DNA of 58,118 nucleotides, taken from an uncultured Clostridia bacterium (GTDB lineage: Bacteria; Bacillota; Clostridia; Oscillospirales; Ruminococcaceae). Where the stretch lies: positions 1 through 58,118 of the forward strand of contig CALWNU010000047.1 in NCBI GenBank assembly GCA_944382905.1. The letters run 5' to 3'. Below are positions 46,258 through 55,136 of this stretch, in pieces. Position 1 is the stretch's first letter. Every line of letters begins with the position of its first letter. The notes under the pieces were generated by a model. The model made no database searches, was not told the DNA's origin, and saw only the letters and a program-made list of their open reading frames with translations. The translations under genes were made by a program, and so were the position numbers.

Positions 46258-47269
46258 AATCAATTCGATTTATGAAAATCCGGACGAACTGGAACAGGCG
46301 GCCCAAATTCTGGCCCGGGGTGGGCTGGTGGCCTTCCCGACAGAGACGGTATATGGGCTGGGCGCGAACGGGCTGAATGCAGATGCGGTGCGGGCCATTT
46401 ATCAAGCCAAAGGCCGGCCCAGCGACAATCCGCTGATTTTGCATATCTGCGATTTAGAAATGCTGCCGCAGCTGGCGCGGGAGGTGCCGGAAGCCGCGGT
46501 GAAGCTGGCAATGGCCTTTTGGCCGGGCCCGCTGACCATGGTGCTGCCCAAAACCGATCAAGTGCCGGACGTGGTGTCCGGCGGGCTGGACACGGTAGCT
46601 ATCCGGTTCCCCAGCCACCTGATTGCGCGGGAACTGATCCGCCGCAGCCAAAAACCGATTGCCGCGCCGTCGGCCAACCTTTCGGGGAGCCCCAGCCCCA
46701 CCACCGCCCAGCATTGTATCGATGATTTGATGGGCCGGGTGGATGCGATTGTAGACGGCGGAAGCTGCGGCGTGGGACTGGAATCGACGGTGGTTTCGCT
46801 GGCGGGAGAAATCCCGATGGTGCTGCGGCCGGGCGGCGTGACGGTGGAACAGCTGCGCGAGGTGCTGGGAGAAGTGCGGGTAGATCCTGCCGTTACCCAC
46901 CCCATGGCGCAGGGACAAAAGGCCGCCTCGCCCGGGATGAAATACAAACATTACGCGCCTAAGGCAAAGGTCATTTTGGTCGAAGCAGACCAAGATGCCT
47001 TCTGTCAGTATGTCAATGCAAACAAGAAGCCGGGCGTTTTTGCGCTTTGCTTTTCCGAAGATGTGCCGGATCTACAGGTGCCTGTGGTTTGCTATGGCGG
47101 ACAAACCCATCCCGAGCAGCAGGCCCATGCACTGTTTGACGCGCTGCGCCGTCTGGATCAGGAAAAGGCAGAACTGGTTTATGCCCATTGCCCGTCCCAG
47201 CAGGGCGTTGGTCTTGCGGTGTACAACCGTCTACTGCGGGCGGCGGCGTTTGACCTGGTCGAGCTTTAA
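46238..47269 (+). CDS. tsaC: L-threonylcarbamoyladenylate synthase (Sua5 type)
   Basis: Makes threonylcarbamoyl-AMP from Thr, bicarbonate and ATP for the t6A modification of tRNA. YrdC domain ([18 protein letters not shown] to [15 protein letters not shown], residues about 25-170) is followed by the C-terminal Sua5 domain ([20 protein letters not shown] onward). 343 residues. ATG 46238 has AGGGAG nine bases upstream; ATG 46229 is the alternative. Works with TsaB and TsaE encoded near 21.5-22.7 kb. Confidence 0.94.
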   Translation: METKLFKINSIYENPDELEQAAQILARGGLVAFPTETVYGLGANGLNADAVRAIYQAKGRPSDNPLILHICDLEMLPQLAREVPEAAVKLAMAFWPGPLTMVLPKTDQVPDVVSGGLDTVAIRFPSHLIARELIRRSQKPIAAPSANLSGSPSPTTAQHCIDDLMGRVDAIVDGGSCGVGLESTVVSLAGEIPMVLRPGGVTVEQLREVLGEVRVDPAVTHPMAQGQKAASPGMKYKHYAPKAKVILVEADQDAFCQYVNANKKPGVFALCFSEDVPDLQVPVVCYGGQTHPEQQAHALFDALRRLDQEKAELVYAHCPSQQGVGLAVYNRLLRAAAFDLVEL

Positions 47270-47290
47270 CGGCAAAGGGGAGGAAAATCC

Positions 47291-47902
47291 GTGGGATGTT
47301 TTGTTGTGGGGCTTACCGGTCAGACTGGAGCGGGGAAAAGTACGGTCAGCCGCGTGCTGGAAGAATGCGGGATTCCGGTGATCGACTGCGATTTGCTGGC
47401 GCGCCAGGCGGTCCTCCCGGGCAGCGACTGTTTGGCCCAGTTGGCGCAGGCGTTCGGCGAGCAGATCCTGTTGGCCGACGGTACTTTGGATCGGGCGAAA
47501 ACAGCGTCGATTGCGTTTTCAGATCCGGACAAATTGCAGATGCTCAACCAAATCACCCACAAAGCGATTTTGGCTTTATTGGACCACCAGCTGCAGCAGA
47601 TGCAGCAGCATGGAGAAACGCTGGCGGTCGTGGACGCGCCCACCTTGTTTGAAAGCGGCGCCGACCGGTTTTGCCAGGCGGTGATATCGGTCATCGCGCC
47701 CCAGCCGCTGCGCTACCAGCGTATTTTGGCCCGGGATGGCCTGGATCCGGAAGCGGCCCGAAAACGGATGGGCGCGCAGAAAGAGGATTCTTTTTATACC
47801 AGCCGTTCCGATTATATCCTGGAAAATACTGGATCCCTGGAAGAGTTGGAAGACAAGGCAAAGCAGTTGGCGCAGATCTTAAAACAGAAAGTGGGGGAAT
47901 GA
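47291..47902 (+). CDS. coaE: Dephospho-CoA kinase
   Basis: Last step of coenzyme A synthesis. Walker A GLTGQTGAGKSTV at the N-terminus, DCDLLARQAV, VDAPTLFESGAD and the LID segment RILARDGLDPEAARKRM are all present. 203 residues. GTG start with GGGGAGGAAAA upstream. Its stop overlaps the start of the lytic transglycosylase gene. Confidence 0.95.
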   Translation: MGCFVVGLTGQTGAGKSTVSRVLEECGIPVIDCDLLARQAVLPGSDCLAQLAQAFGEQILLADGTLDRAKTASIAFSDPDKLQMLNQITHKAILALLDHQLQQMQQHGETLAVVDAPTLFESGADRFCQAVISVIAPQPLRYQRILARDGLDPEAARKRMGAQKEDSFYTSRSDYILENTGSLEELEDKAKQLAQILKQKVGE

Positions 47903-48471
47903 TGGTCATTCGAAGATCCAAAGCGGTTTTATTGACAATATTGCTGCTGGTTTGCGGCGTTTTGGGTGTGACAAAAGCCATTCATTTTTTTTACCAGAAA
48001 GCCTATCCGCTGGGATATCAGGAACTGGTACTCTCCGCCAGCGAAGAGCAGGGACTCGATCCAGCTTTTGTCTTTGCGGTCATTCGTACAGAAAGCAGCT
48101 TTCGTCCCCAGGCGCAGTCCAGCGTCGGCGCCAGAGGCCTAATGCAGATTACAGAGGAGACTTTTCAATGGATCCAATACCGGATGCAGGATGAAAGCGG
48201 GACGGACTATGACGATCTGTTCGACGCGCAAATCAATATCCGATACGGGACGTTTTTGCTGCGGACCCTGCTGGACGAGTTTGGCAACGAAACCAATGCG
48301 CTGTGCGCCTACCACGCCGGATGGGGGAATGCCAAAAAGTGGATTCAGGAGGAAGCGTATGCGCCGGATGGACAGACGATTACCCAAATCCCGTTCGGAG
48401 ATACGAGCCGATATGTTGCAAAGGTTTTGGATACCAAAAAGATATATGAAAAACTATACGATTTTCAATGA
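47902..48471 (+). CDS. Lytic transglycosylase (SLT domain)
   Basis: A 189-residue membrane-anchored muramidase-like enzyme. An uncleaved N-terminal signal anchor (about residues 6-26) is followed by the SLT domain: catalytic Glu in FAVIRTESSFRP, GARGLMQITEETF, ALCAYHAGWGN and a conserved C-terminal YVAKVL. Cleaves the glycan strand with anhydro-muramic product. Overlaps coaE (TGATG); ATG 47899 is an alternative start. coaE-slt order is frequent in Clostridia. Confidence 0.92.
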   Translation: MVIRRSKAVLLTILLLVCGVLGVTKAIHFFYQKAYPLGYQELVLSASEEQGLDPAFVFAVIRTESSFRPQAQSSVGARGLMQITEETFQWIQYRMQDESGTDYDDLFDAQINIRYGTFLLRTLLDEFGNETNALCAYHAGWGNAKKWIQEEAYAPDGQTITQIPFGDTSRYVAKVLDTKKIYEKLYDFQ

Positions 48472-48486
48472 TTGGAGGATTGTGTG

Positions 48487-49884
48487 ATGGAAAAGAAAAC
48501 CGAAGGTCAACAGCTGGAAGAGCAGTTGCTGATGGCGCCCAAAAACGGAGGGGAAACCCTTTCGGAGGAGGAGATCGCCCAGGCGGACGCGTTTTGTGAA
48601 GGGTATAAGGCATTTTTACAATATGCCAAAACCGAGCGGGAAGCAGTTACCCAAGCGGTCCGGATTTTGCAGGAGCACGGATATGTGGAGTTTGATCCGG
48701 ACCACAAATATCTGCCGGGGGACAAGGTATACTACAACAACCGGGGCAAGTCCCTGTGTTTTGCGACCATAGGCACTCGCTCTATGAAAGACGGCGTTCG
48801 GATGGCTGCTTCGCATATTGATTCTCCGCGGGTGGATTTAAAGCCGAATCCTTTGTATGAAGACGGAGAAATCGGGTACTTGAAAACGCACTATTACGGC
48901 GGGATTCGCAAATACCAGTGGACGGCGATCCCACTGTCTTTGCACGGCGTGATCGTGAAGAAGGACGGAGAGGTGGTAACGGTTTCGTTGGGCGATGAAC
49001 CGGGCGAGCCGGTGTTCTCCATTACCGATTTGCTGCCGCACCTGAGCAAAGACCAGGATGCACGCCGGTTGGGCGATGGGGTCCGGGGGGAAGAACTCAA
49101 TATTGTCATTGGGTCCAGACCGTTCCGGGACGATCAGGTCAGTCAGAAAGTGAAATTGGCGATGGCCAAGCTGTTATTCGACAAATATGGAATCATAGAA
49201 AGCGATTTTCAGTCTGCGGACCTGCAGGCGGTGCCGGCCTTCGCGCCGCAGGACGTAGGGCTGGACCGCAGCATGGTGGGCGCATACGGGCAGGACGATA
49301 AAGTCTGTGCGTACACCTCGATGATGGCGGCGATTGAAGCGCCTACGCCGGAATACACCCATGTGACAGTGATGGCAGACAAAGAGGAAGTCGGCTCCCC
49401 CGGCGCCACGGGGATGAAAAGCGACTTTTTCGTTTCCTTTATCAGCGATCTGGCCAAACCGTACGGCATCGAGGGCCACACGGTTTTGACCAATACCAAA
49501 TGCCTGTCTGCTGACGTCAACTGTGCGTTTGACCCGTCTTTCCCCGATGTGTCGGAGCGGCGCAATAGCGCGTATGTCAATTACGGGACGGTGCTGACCA
49601 AATACACGGGCTCCCGCGGCAAAGCCGGCTGCAATGAAGCGACAGCGGAATTTATGGGATTTGTTCGCAATTTGTTTGATCGCCAAGGCGTTTTGTGGCA
49701 AACTGGGGAAATTGGAAAGGTGGACCAGGGCGGCGGTGGAACCGTTGCGGTAGAAATTTCCAAACACAATGCAGATGTCGTGGATATTGGCGTGCCGGTG
49801 CTGTCCATGCATTCTCCCTTTGAACTGGTGTCTAAAATCGATACTTATATGACTTACCGGGCCTTCAAAGCCTTCTTTGAATAA
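48487..49884 (+). CDS. M18-family aminopeptidase
   Basis: A 465-residue zinc aminopeptidase. Metal-binding residues appear in AASHIDSPRVDLKPNP, in VMADKEEVGSPGATG, and near the C-terminus in VPVLSMHSPFELVSKIDTYM. The long form with KTHYYGGIRKYQWTAIP is typical of bacterial M18 proteins. TGGAGG precedes ATG 48487. Cytosolic; cleaves N-terminal residues from peptides. Sixteen bases after the transglycosylase. Confidence 0.93.
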   Translation: MEKKTEGQQLEEQLLMAPKNGGETLSEEEIAQADAFCEGYKAFLQYAKTEREAVTQAVRILQEHGYVEFDPDHKYLPGDKVYYNNRGKSLCFATIGTRSMKDGVRMAASHIDSPRVDLKPNPLYEDGEIGYLKTHYYGGIRKYQWTAIPLSLHGVIVKKDGEVVTVSLGDEPGEPVFSITDLLPHLSKDQDARRLGDGVRGEELNIVIGSRPFRDDQVSQKVKLAMAKLLFDKYGIIESDFQSADLQAVPAFAPQDVGLDRSMVGAYGQDDKVCAYTSMMAAIEAPTPEYTHVTVMADKEEVGSPGATGMKSDFFVSFISDLAKPYGIEGHTVLTNTKCLSADVNCAFDPSFPDVSERRNSAYVNYGTVLTKYTGSRGKAGCNEATAEFMGFVRNLFDRQGVLWQTGEIGKVDQGGGGTVAVEISKHNADVVDIGVPVLSMHSPFELVSKIDTYMTYRAFKAFFE

Positions 49885-49913
49885 TCGGTTTTTTCTGAAA
49901 AGGGGAAAGAAAA

Positions 49914-50942
49914 ATGACATCATTTGTTACTCTGGGAAAAACAGGGATCCGTTCCCCGAAAAACGGGTTTGGGGCGTTGCCGGTGCAGCGGGTTTCCAGC
50001 GAATCCGCCGTCGCGTTGCTGCGCAAGGCATATGACGCGGGGTTTACCTTTTTTGATACAGCCCGCGCCTATACCGACAGCGAGGAAAAAATCGGATTGG
50101 CTTTATCGGATGTACGGGATCGAATCACCATTGCGACCAAGACCGGCGCCACAGATGCAAAGACGTTTTGGGAACATCTGGAGACTAGCTTGAAAATGCT
50201 GCGTACCGACCACATCGACCTGTACCAGTTCCACAATCCCCCGTTCTGTCCCAAGCCGGGAGACGGGACCGGGTTGTATGAGGCGATGCTGGAAGCAAAG
50301 GAGCAGGGGAAGATCCTGCATATCGGCATCACCAATCACCGGCTGGACGTGGCCAGGGAAGCGGTGCTGTCGGGCCTTTATGAAACGCTGCAATTTCCTT
50401 TTTGCTATCTGGCGACGGAAAAAGACCGGGAGCTGGTAGCGCTTTGCCGGGAGCATGAGGTGGGGTTTATTGCGATGAAAGGGCTTTCCGGCGGGCTGTT
50501 GACCCGGTCGGATGCCGCCTATGCCTGGCTGGATCAATTTGACAACGTCCTTCCCATCTGGGGCATTCAGCAGGAAAGCGAGCTGGACGAGTTTATCCGC
50601 TTTTTCGACCAGCCTCCGGTTCTTACCGAGGAAATGCTTGCGTGGATCGAAAAAGACCGTGAGGAACTGATCGGTGATTTTTGCCGGGCCTGCGGCTATT
50701 GCATGCCCTGCCCTATGGGAATCCAAATTAATTCCTGCGCCCGGATGTCCCAATTGATCCGCAGAAGCCCGTCTGCTGCCTGGCTCAGCGAAGAAAGCCA
50801 GAAGATGATGCAGAACATCAAAAACTGCATCGAATGCGGCCAATGCAAAGCCAAATGCCCCTACGGGCTGGATACCCCTGCCTTGTTGAAAAAGAATCTA
50901 GAAGATTATGAAAACATCCTTTCCGGCAGGACGAAAATCTAG
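49914..50942 (+). CDS. Aldo/keto reductase with C-terminal 4Fe-4S domain
   Basis: N-terminal TIM-barrel aldo/keto reductase (residues 1-250) with FFDTARAYTDSEEKIGLAL (catalytic Asp and Tyr), TKTGA and YQFHNP in place of the usual catalytic His environment. The C-terminal 90 residues hold two cysteine clusters, CRACGYCMPCP and CIECGQCKAKCP, characteristic of ferredoxin-like 4Fe-4S domains. 342 residues. Such fusions are common in anaerobes; substrate unknown. GGGGAAAG precedes the ATG. Confidence 0.93.
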   Translation: MTSFVTLGKTGIRSPKNGFGALPVQRVSSESAVALLRKAYDAGFTFFDTARAYTDSEEKIGLALSDVRDRITIATKTGATDAKTFWEHLETSLKMLRTDHIDLYQFHNPPFCPKPGDGTGLYEAMLEAKEQGKILHIGITNHRLDVAREAVLSGLYETLQFPFCYLATEKDRELVALCREHEVGFIAMKGLSGGLLTRSDAAYAWLDQFDNVLPIWGIQQESELDEFIRFFDQPPVLTEEMLAWIEKDREELIGDFCRACGYCMPCPMGIQINSCARMSQLIRRSPSAAWLSEESQKMMQNIKNCIECGQCKAKCPYGLDTPALLKKNLEDYENILSGRTKI

Positions 50943-50972
50943 CTGGCAAAAACGCGGGGAAAACAGAACATC

Positions 50973-51007
50973 AAAAAACCGGGTGCCAAAATGGCACCCG
51001 GTTTTTG
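50973..51007 (+). terminator. Terminator of the aldo/keto reductase gene
   Basis: AAAAAACCGGGTGCC and GGCACCCGGTTTTT form a 14-bp hairpin with a 5-base loop; the A run on the left may serve the minus-strand gene as well. Confidence 0.9.
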
Positions 51008-51139
51008 CATGTTACCTAAAAATTCATTGGGAGATTATCCCAGTCTATCATAACATACCAGCTTGCTTTTTTGCGGAGGGAAGCGGGGAATGATCCTTTT
51101 GTCCTTGCATTCGCCACAGGCAGAAGATTGCCGCGGCAA

Positions 51140-51952
51140 TCATTCCGCCCCGCCGATGATCCCGGTGGGAACAGGGCCCAAAAACGGATTGTAAACGCCG
51201 GTGGCAAGAAATAGTACCGGCGCGGCGGAAAATGCGTTTAACGCCCCATGCCACAGCGCAGCGGGGAATACGCTTTGGGTCCGTGCCGTGAGATAGCATA
51301 AACTCGCGCCGCAGACAATGCAAAAAACGACCATGGCCAGGATTCCGCCCCAGGGCGCCGTGAGGTATCCAACCCCATAATTATGCCCCATGGCGATCAT
51401 AGGCGCATGCCACAATCCCCAGATGACTCCCGTGAGGATTGCTGCCCAACGCGCCGACATCCGCTGGCAAAGCTTGGGGAACAGGTATCCCCGCCATCCC
51501 AGCTCTTCTCCCAGTGCGAAAGGGAAGTTTAAAATCCCGCCGAACAGCCCCAGGACCAGCTGGGACAGGACGATCCATGGGGCGGTTGATCCATCGAGGC
51601 CTTGCGCTTCCAGCATTTGCGCGATGATGGCAAAGCCAGGGTCAAACTGTTTGGGGAACAGGAGAAAGTAAACAATTGCCCCCACAACCGTCAGCAGAGG
51701 CGGGCCAAACAGGCCAAAGAGATAAAACCGCCAGTTCCCTTTCCAGTGAAGGCGCAAAAAGGAATCCCGCCATCCTTCTTTGGTCAGCAAACGGGTGATC
51801 AGGCTGCCCAACGCTGGAAAAAGCATGCAGACGGCAAAAATGATTGTGCACAGTGGACTTCCATATGGAATATGGGCCAACGCCATAACGGCGAGGGCGC
51901 CATAGGTGAAAAAGAAAGTAAGACCTAAGAACAGGACGACCCGCTTTTTCAT
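51140..51952 (-). CDS. CPBP-family intramembrane metalloprotease
   Basis: A 270-residue protein with about seven hydrophobic segments. The CAAX/Abi motifs are intact: GEELGWRGYLFPKL, IWGLWHAPMIAMGH and ALWHGALNAFS carrying the Glu-Glu and His catalytic residues. Members process membrane proteins or protect against bacteriocins. Its start overlaps the end of the SdpI-like gene (four bases), so it is the third gene of an SdpR-SdpI-CPBP operon. Confidence 0.9.
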   Translation of the reverse strand: MKKRVVLFLGLTFFFTYGALAVMALAHIPYGSPLCTIIFAVCMLFPALGSLITRLLTKEGWRDSFLRLHWKGNWRFYLFGLFGPPLLTVVGAIVYFLLFPKQFDPGFAIIAQMLEAQGLDGSTAPWIVLSQLVLGLFGGILNFPFALGEELGWRGYLFPKLCQRMSARWAAILTGVIWGLWHAPMIAMGHNYGVGYLTAPWGGILAMVVFCIVCGASLCYLTARTQSVFPAALWHGALNAFSAAPVLFLATGVYNPFLGPVPTGIIGGAE

Positions 51953-52626
51953 TTTTTTTCATCCTCCGAATCTTGCGAACTTCCAGTGATTTTTTTATAC
52001 CACAAATAGGACATGACGGTGGGAACCAGCACAGAGATCATCACCAGTACCATCAGCAGCCAGAAGGAAATCTCCTGGGGAAGCCAGAAGCAGGTCAAAA
52101 TGATGAGAAGGCCTGCGGCAAACATCATCCCGCCGGCCAGGCGATGGGTGTGGTTCCAGACGTCGGTATTGGAGAGGGTCCACGGCGTTTTGATCCCCAC
52201 AAAAAAGTTGCTTTTGAACTTGGGCATCATATTACCCAGGAAAAGAAACATGACCCCGATCAAGACCTGGACGACGATTCCCACGGAGATATGCCCGGGG
52301 AAGAAGCTTTCCGAAGCAACAATCAGGTTGACGATCAACAGAAAGACCATCATGAACATGCAAAAATAGTCGTAGTATTTGCCGAATTTGGCGTAATTTT
52401 TCTTTCTGGGGTCAATTTTGGGCAAGAATACCAACAAAGCGGCCATAAGCAGGGGAAGGGCGCAAAGGAAGAGAAAGGTGCTCTTTCCATCATAAGCGAC
52501 ATTGCCCTGAATATCCCAATGCACCGGGATTTGATCCGGTAAAAATGGATACAACCCCGCGCAAAGCAATGGTGACAAAGCGGCTAAAATCCAAATGATA
52601 ATTTTCCGGGATTTATTTTGCATCAT
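51949..52626 (-). CDS. SdpI/DUF1648 family membrane protein
   Basis: A 225-residue protein. The N-terminal DUF1648 part (PFLPDQIPVHWDIQGNVAYDGKS, first 90 residues) is followed by the SdpI domain (IGVMFLFLGNMMPKFKSNFFVGIKTPWTL, about 115-200). B. subtilis SdpI gives immunity to the SdpC toxin and sequesters SdpR at the membrane. No sdpC-like toxin was found here. ATG 52626 or 52623, after AGGAGG; overlaps the end of the ArsR gene by 14 bases. Confidence 0.9.
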   Translation of the reverse strand: MMQNKSRKIIIWILAALSPLLCAGLYPFLPDQIPVHWDIQGNVAYDGKSTFLFLCALPLLMAALLVFLPKIDPRKKNYAKFGKYYDYFCMFMMVFLLIVNLIVASESFFPGHISVGIVVQVLIGVMFLFLGNMMPKFKSNFFVGIKTPWTLSNTDVWNHTHRLAGGMMFAAGLLIILTCFWLPQEISFWLLMVLVMISVLVPTVMSYLWYKKITGSSQDSEDEKK

Positions 52627-52891
52627 CGTTACCTCCTTGAAAGGATGCCAGCCAGCGAATCAATTCATCCATGACAGACATGTTCAGTTCATAATAAATA
52701 TATTTCCCTTGTTTTTCATCACTGACCAGTTCTGCATCCTTTAAAACCGAAAGATGATGGGAAATGGTAGCGGCCGTCATATGAAAATGGGCCGCAATAT
52801 CGCCTGCGGAAAGCGCGCCGTCCTTGAGCAGTTCCAGAATCTGACGGCGGGTACTGTCCGACAAGGCTTTGAATGTTTTTTGGATTCCCAT
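52613..52891 (-). CDS. ArsR/SdpR-type winged-helix autorepressor
   Basis: A 92-residue ArsR-fold protein: KTFKALSDSTRRQILELLKDGALSAGDIAAHF and TAATISHHLSVLKDAELVSDEKQGKYIYY. No metal-binding Cys motif, so it matches the autorepressor SdpR group. GGGAGGGAGG precedes ATG 52891. A perfect inverted repeat over its promoter is the likely binding site. First gene of the operon sdpR-sdpI-CPBP. Confidence 0.92.
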   Translation of the reverse strand: MGIQKTFKALSDSTRRQILELLKDGALSAGDIAAHFHMTAATISHHLSVLKDAELVSDEKQGKYIYYELNMSVMDELIRWLASFQGGNDDAK

Positions 52892-52910
52892 GCGTCCTCC
52901 CTCCCTGGCT

Positions 52911-52940
52911 ATTATATTTAGAATATCATCTAAATATAAT
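52911..52940. promoter_or_regulatory. Perfect inverted-repeat operator of the sdpR-like operon
   Basis: ATTATATTTAGA (52911-52922) and TCTAAATATAAT (52929-52940) are exact 12-bp inverted arms with a 6-base centre. It overlaps the -10 region of the predicted promoter, fitting autorepression by the ArsR-type product. Confidence 0.7.
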
Positions 52941-52966
52941 ATATGCCACCCCCGCGCAAAAGTCAA
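52938..52966 (-). promoter_or_regulatory. Promoter of the sdpR-sdpI-CPBP operon
   Basis: On the minus strand TTGACT (52966-52961), 17-base spacer, TATATT (52943-52938); the -10 overlaps the operator. Confidence 0.6.
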
Positions 52967-53022
52967 GGATCGTTTCGAAACCATATGGGGCATCTCACCC
53001 TGCTATCAAACCTGGAAAAACA

Positions 53023-53047
53023 AAAAACGCCCGTTATGGGCGTTTTT
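53023..53047 (-). terminator. Terminator of the pot operon
   Basis: AAAAACGCCC and GGGCGTTTTT pair around a 4-base loop; minus-strand transcript ends in a T run. Confidence 0.85.
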
Positions 53048-53057
53048 CGTCGTCGTA

Positions 53058-54278
53058 TTACAGGATGTTTTCTTTTTTCTTATGGATGGCTCTTCGGACG
53101 TTGATCCCAATGGAGAACAGAATCCCGACGACAAGAAAAGCGGGAATCGTCCATTTGCTGTAATTTTCATCGTCGGACAGTATTTCCGTCCACAGTTTAT
53201 CCATGAGCGTGCTGGTTTCCGGGGAAAGGGAGATAAAAGCCTCTGTATTGGCCAGTACATCCTGGCTGGGATAGGTGATCTCGTCCTGTTGAATCTCTTC
53301 ATCCAACAGTTCGTAGGCCGCCAGGTTTGGCGTGGAATAACCAATATATTCGATGTTGGCGGCGGCCACTTCCGGTTCGCATAAGAAATTGATATACATT
53401 TCCGCCGCTTCCTTCTGCTTGGCGTTGTAAGGAATGCAGATACTATCGATAAAACGGTTGGTTCCTTCCTCCGGGATGGTAAAGGCAAGATTTGGATTCT
53501 CTTCCGCCATTACCACGGCGTCGCCGGCATAATAGGGGGCGATCATCGCCTCTTCGCCTTCCATTTTGTCAAAGATTTCATCCATGACATACGCCTGTAC
53601 CAGCGCTTTTTGATCTTTTAAGCTTTCGCAAGCTTCCAAAAGTTCGTCCTCATTTTGGGAGTTCATAGAATACCCGAGCCGTTTTAACGCGATGGCAAAG
53701 CTGTCCCGCGGGTTGGAAAACATCAGGATTTCTCCCATATACCGCTCATCCCACAGCAGATCCCAGCTATGGGTGTCTTCCTCATCCACATACTGCGTAT
53801 TGTAGATGATTCCCACCGTTCCCCAGGTATACGGCACGGAATAGGCGCCTTCCGGGTCAAAATCGGTATAGACGTATTGGGGATCCAGATACTGAACATT
53901 GGGGATGTTGTCAAAATCCAACGGCTGAATCAGCTGTTCGTCGATCATCCGGGCGACCATATAGTCGGACGGGATGATAATATCGTAACTGGCGCCGCCG
54001 CTTTTGATTTTGGCATACAGCTCCTCATTGGTCGCAAAGGTGGTATAGAGCACCTTGATCCCTGTCAGTTCCTCAAAGGCCTTATTGATATCCAGCGTGT
54101 CATCAGACCCATCCGAGATATATTCGCCCCAGTTATAGACGGAGATCGAAATATCTTCTCCTTGAAACTTGGTATAGTACTCTTCGTCCACCACCGAAAC
54201 CTCGGTTTCGGCAAAAGCGGTTACAGAAAGGGAAAGAATCAAAGCTGCACACAGCAGCAGTTGCATGCATTTTTTCAT
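53058..54278 (-). CDS. potD: Polyamine-binding protein PotD with a C-terminal membrane anchor
   Basis: Extracellular spermidine/putrescine-binding protein of the ABC importer. Signal peptide MKKCMQLLLCAALILSLSVTAFA (lacking a lipobox after the cleavage region), then VYNWGEYISDG, YDIIIPSDYMVARMI, VPYTWGTVGIIYN and the conserved AEMYINFLCEPEVAA. Unlike typical PotD, residues about 375-392 (TIPAFLVVGILFSIGI) form a transmembrane segment followed by RRAIHKKKE, so the protein is anchored at its C-terminus. 406 residues. Overlaps potC by four bases. Confidence 0.92.
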   Translation of the reverse strand: MKKCMQLLLCAALILSLSVTAFAETEVSVVDEEYYTKFQGEDISISVYNWGEYISDGSDDTLDINKAFEELTGIKVLYTTFATNEELYAKIKSGGASYDIIIPSDYMVARMIDEQLIQPLDFDNIPNVQYLDPQYVYTDFDPEGAYSVPYTWGTVGIIYNTQYVDEEDTHSWDLLWDERYMGEILMFSNPRDSFAIALKRLGYSMNSQNEDELLEACESLKDQKALVQAYVMDEIFDKMEGEEAMIAPYYAGDAVVMAEENPNLAFTIPEEGTNRFIDSICIPYNAKQKEAAEMYINFLCEPEVAAANIEYIGYSTPNLAAYELLDEEIQQDEITYPSQDVLANTEAFISLSPETSTLMDKLWTEILSDDENYSKWTIPAFLVVGILFSIGINVRRAIHKKKENIL

Positions 54279-55105
54279 ATCCGCGCCCCCTCTCTGCGGG
54301 ACTGCTTTTCTTTATGCGCGCCATGGAAATTCACCAGCAATAATACCGCCAGGACGACCACAAAGATAATCGCGGAAATCGCATTAATTTCCGGGCTGAC
54401 TTTGCGGCGAGTCATGGAATAAATCGTAATCGGCAGCGTCTGCGAGGTTGCCCCGCTGACAAAATAGCTGATGACAAAATCGTCCAGCGAGTAGGTGAAG
54501 GACATCAAAAACCCTGATAGGATTCCAGGCATGATTTCCGGAATCACAACCTTGAAAAATGCTTTGGCCGGAGGGCAGCCCAGATCCAATGCGGCTTCGT
54601 ACACATATTTGTCCATCTGCCGCATTTTGGGCAGCACATTTAAAATCACATAGGGCAGATTAAACGTCACATGGGACAAAATTAAGGTGATATAGCCAAA
54701 TTCAAAATCCAGGTTGATCTGACGCAAAATCCCCTGCGCCATAACAAACAGCAGCATAAAGGAAACACCAGTCACGATTTCCGGGTTTACAACCGGAAGG
54801 TAGGTGATATTCATGACAATGGATTTGGTCCATTTGCGCATGCCGCTGAGCCCAACCGCCGCAACCGTACCGATAATGGTTGCGATAATCGAAGAGGCCA
54901 GCGCGACAATCAGGGTGTTGATCAAAGACTGCATGATCAAATCATTGTGGAACAGTTTAACATACCAGTCCAGTGTAAAGCCGGTGAAATTGGAGCGGCT
55001 TTTGGATTGGTTGAATGAAAAGAAAATCAAAACGCCGATGGGCGCGTATAAAAAAGCCATAAGGACCCAGATATAGGTCTTGGAAAGCCATTTCAATTCA
55101 GTCAC
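54275..55105 (-). CDS. potC: Polyamine ABC transporter permease PotC
   Basis: A 276-residue permease with six transmembrane segments and the EAA loop YEAALDLGCPPAKAFFKVVIPEIMPGIL that contacts PotA. PotC signature TYSLDDFVISYFVSGATSQTLPITIYSM is clear. GTG at 55105 is listed as start but AGGAG is only a few bases before it; the TTG at 55096 has better spacing. Lies between potB and potD in the same order as in E. coli. Confidence 0.93.
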   Translation of the reverse strand: MTELKWLSKTYIWVLMAFLYAPIGVLIFFSFNQSKSRSNFTGFTLDWYVKLFHNDLIMQSLINTLIVALASSIIATIIGTVAAVGLSGMRKWTKSIVMNITYLPVVNPEIVTGVSFMLLFVMAQGILRQINLDFEFGYITLILSHVTFNLPYVILNVLPKMRQMDKYVYEAALDLGCPPAKAFFKVVIPEIMPGILSGFLMSFTYSLDDFVISYFVSGATSQTLPITIYSMTRRKVSPEINAISAIIFVVVLAVLLLVNFHGAHKEKQSRREGARI

Positions 55106-55136
55106 ACTCCTTTTGATCTTGTATTTACCTGCAATT

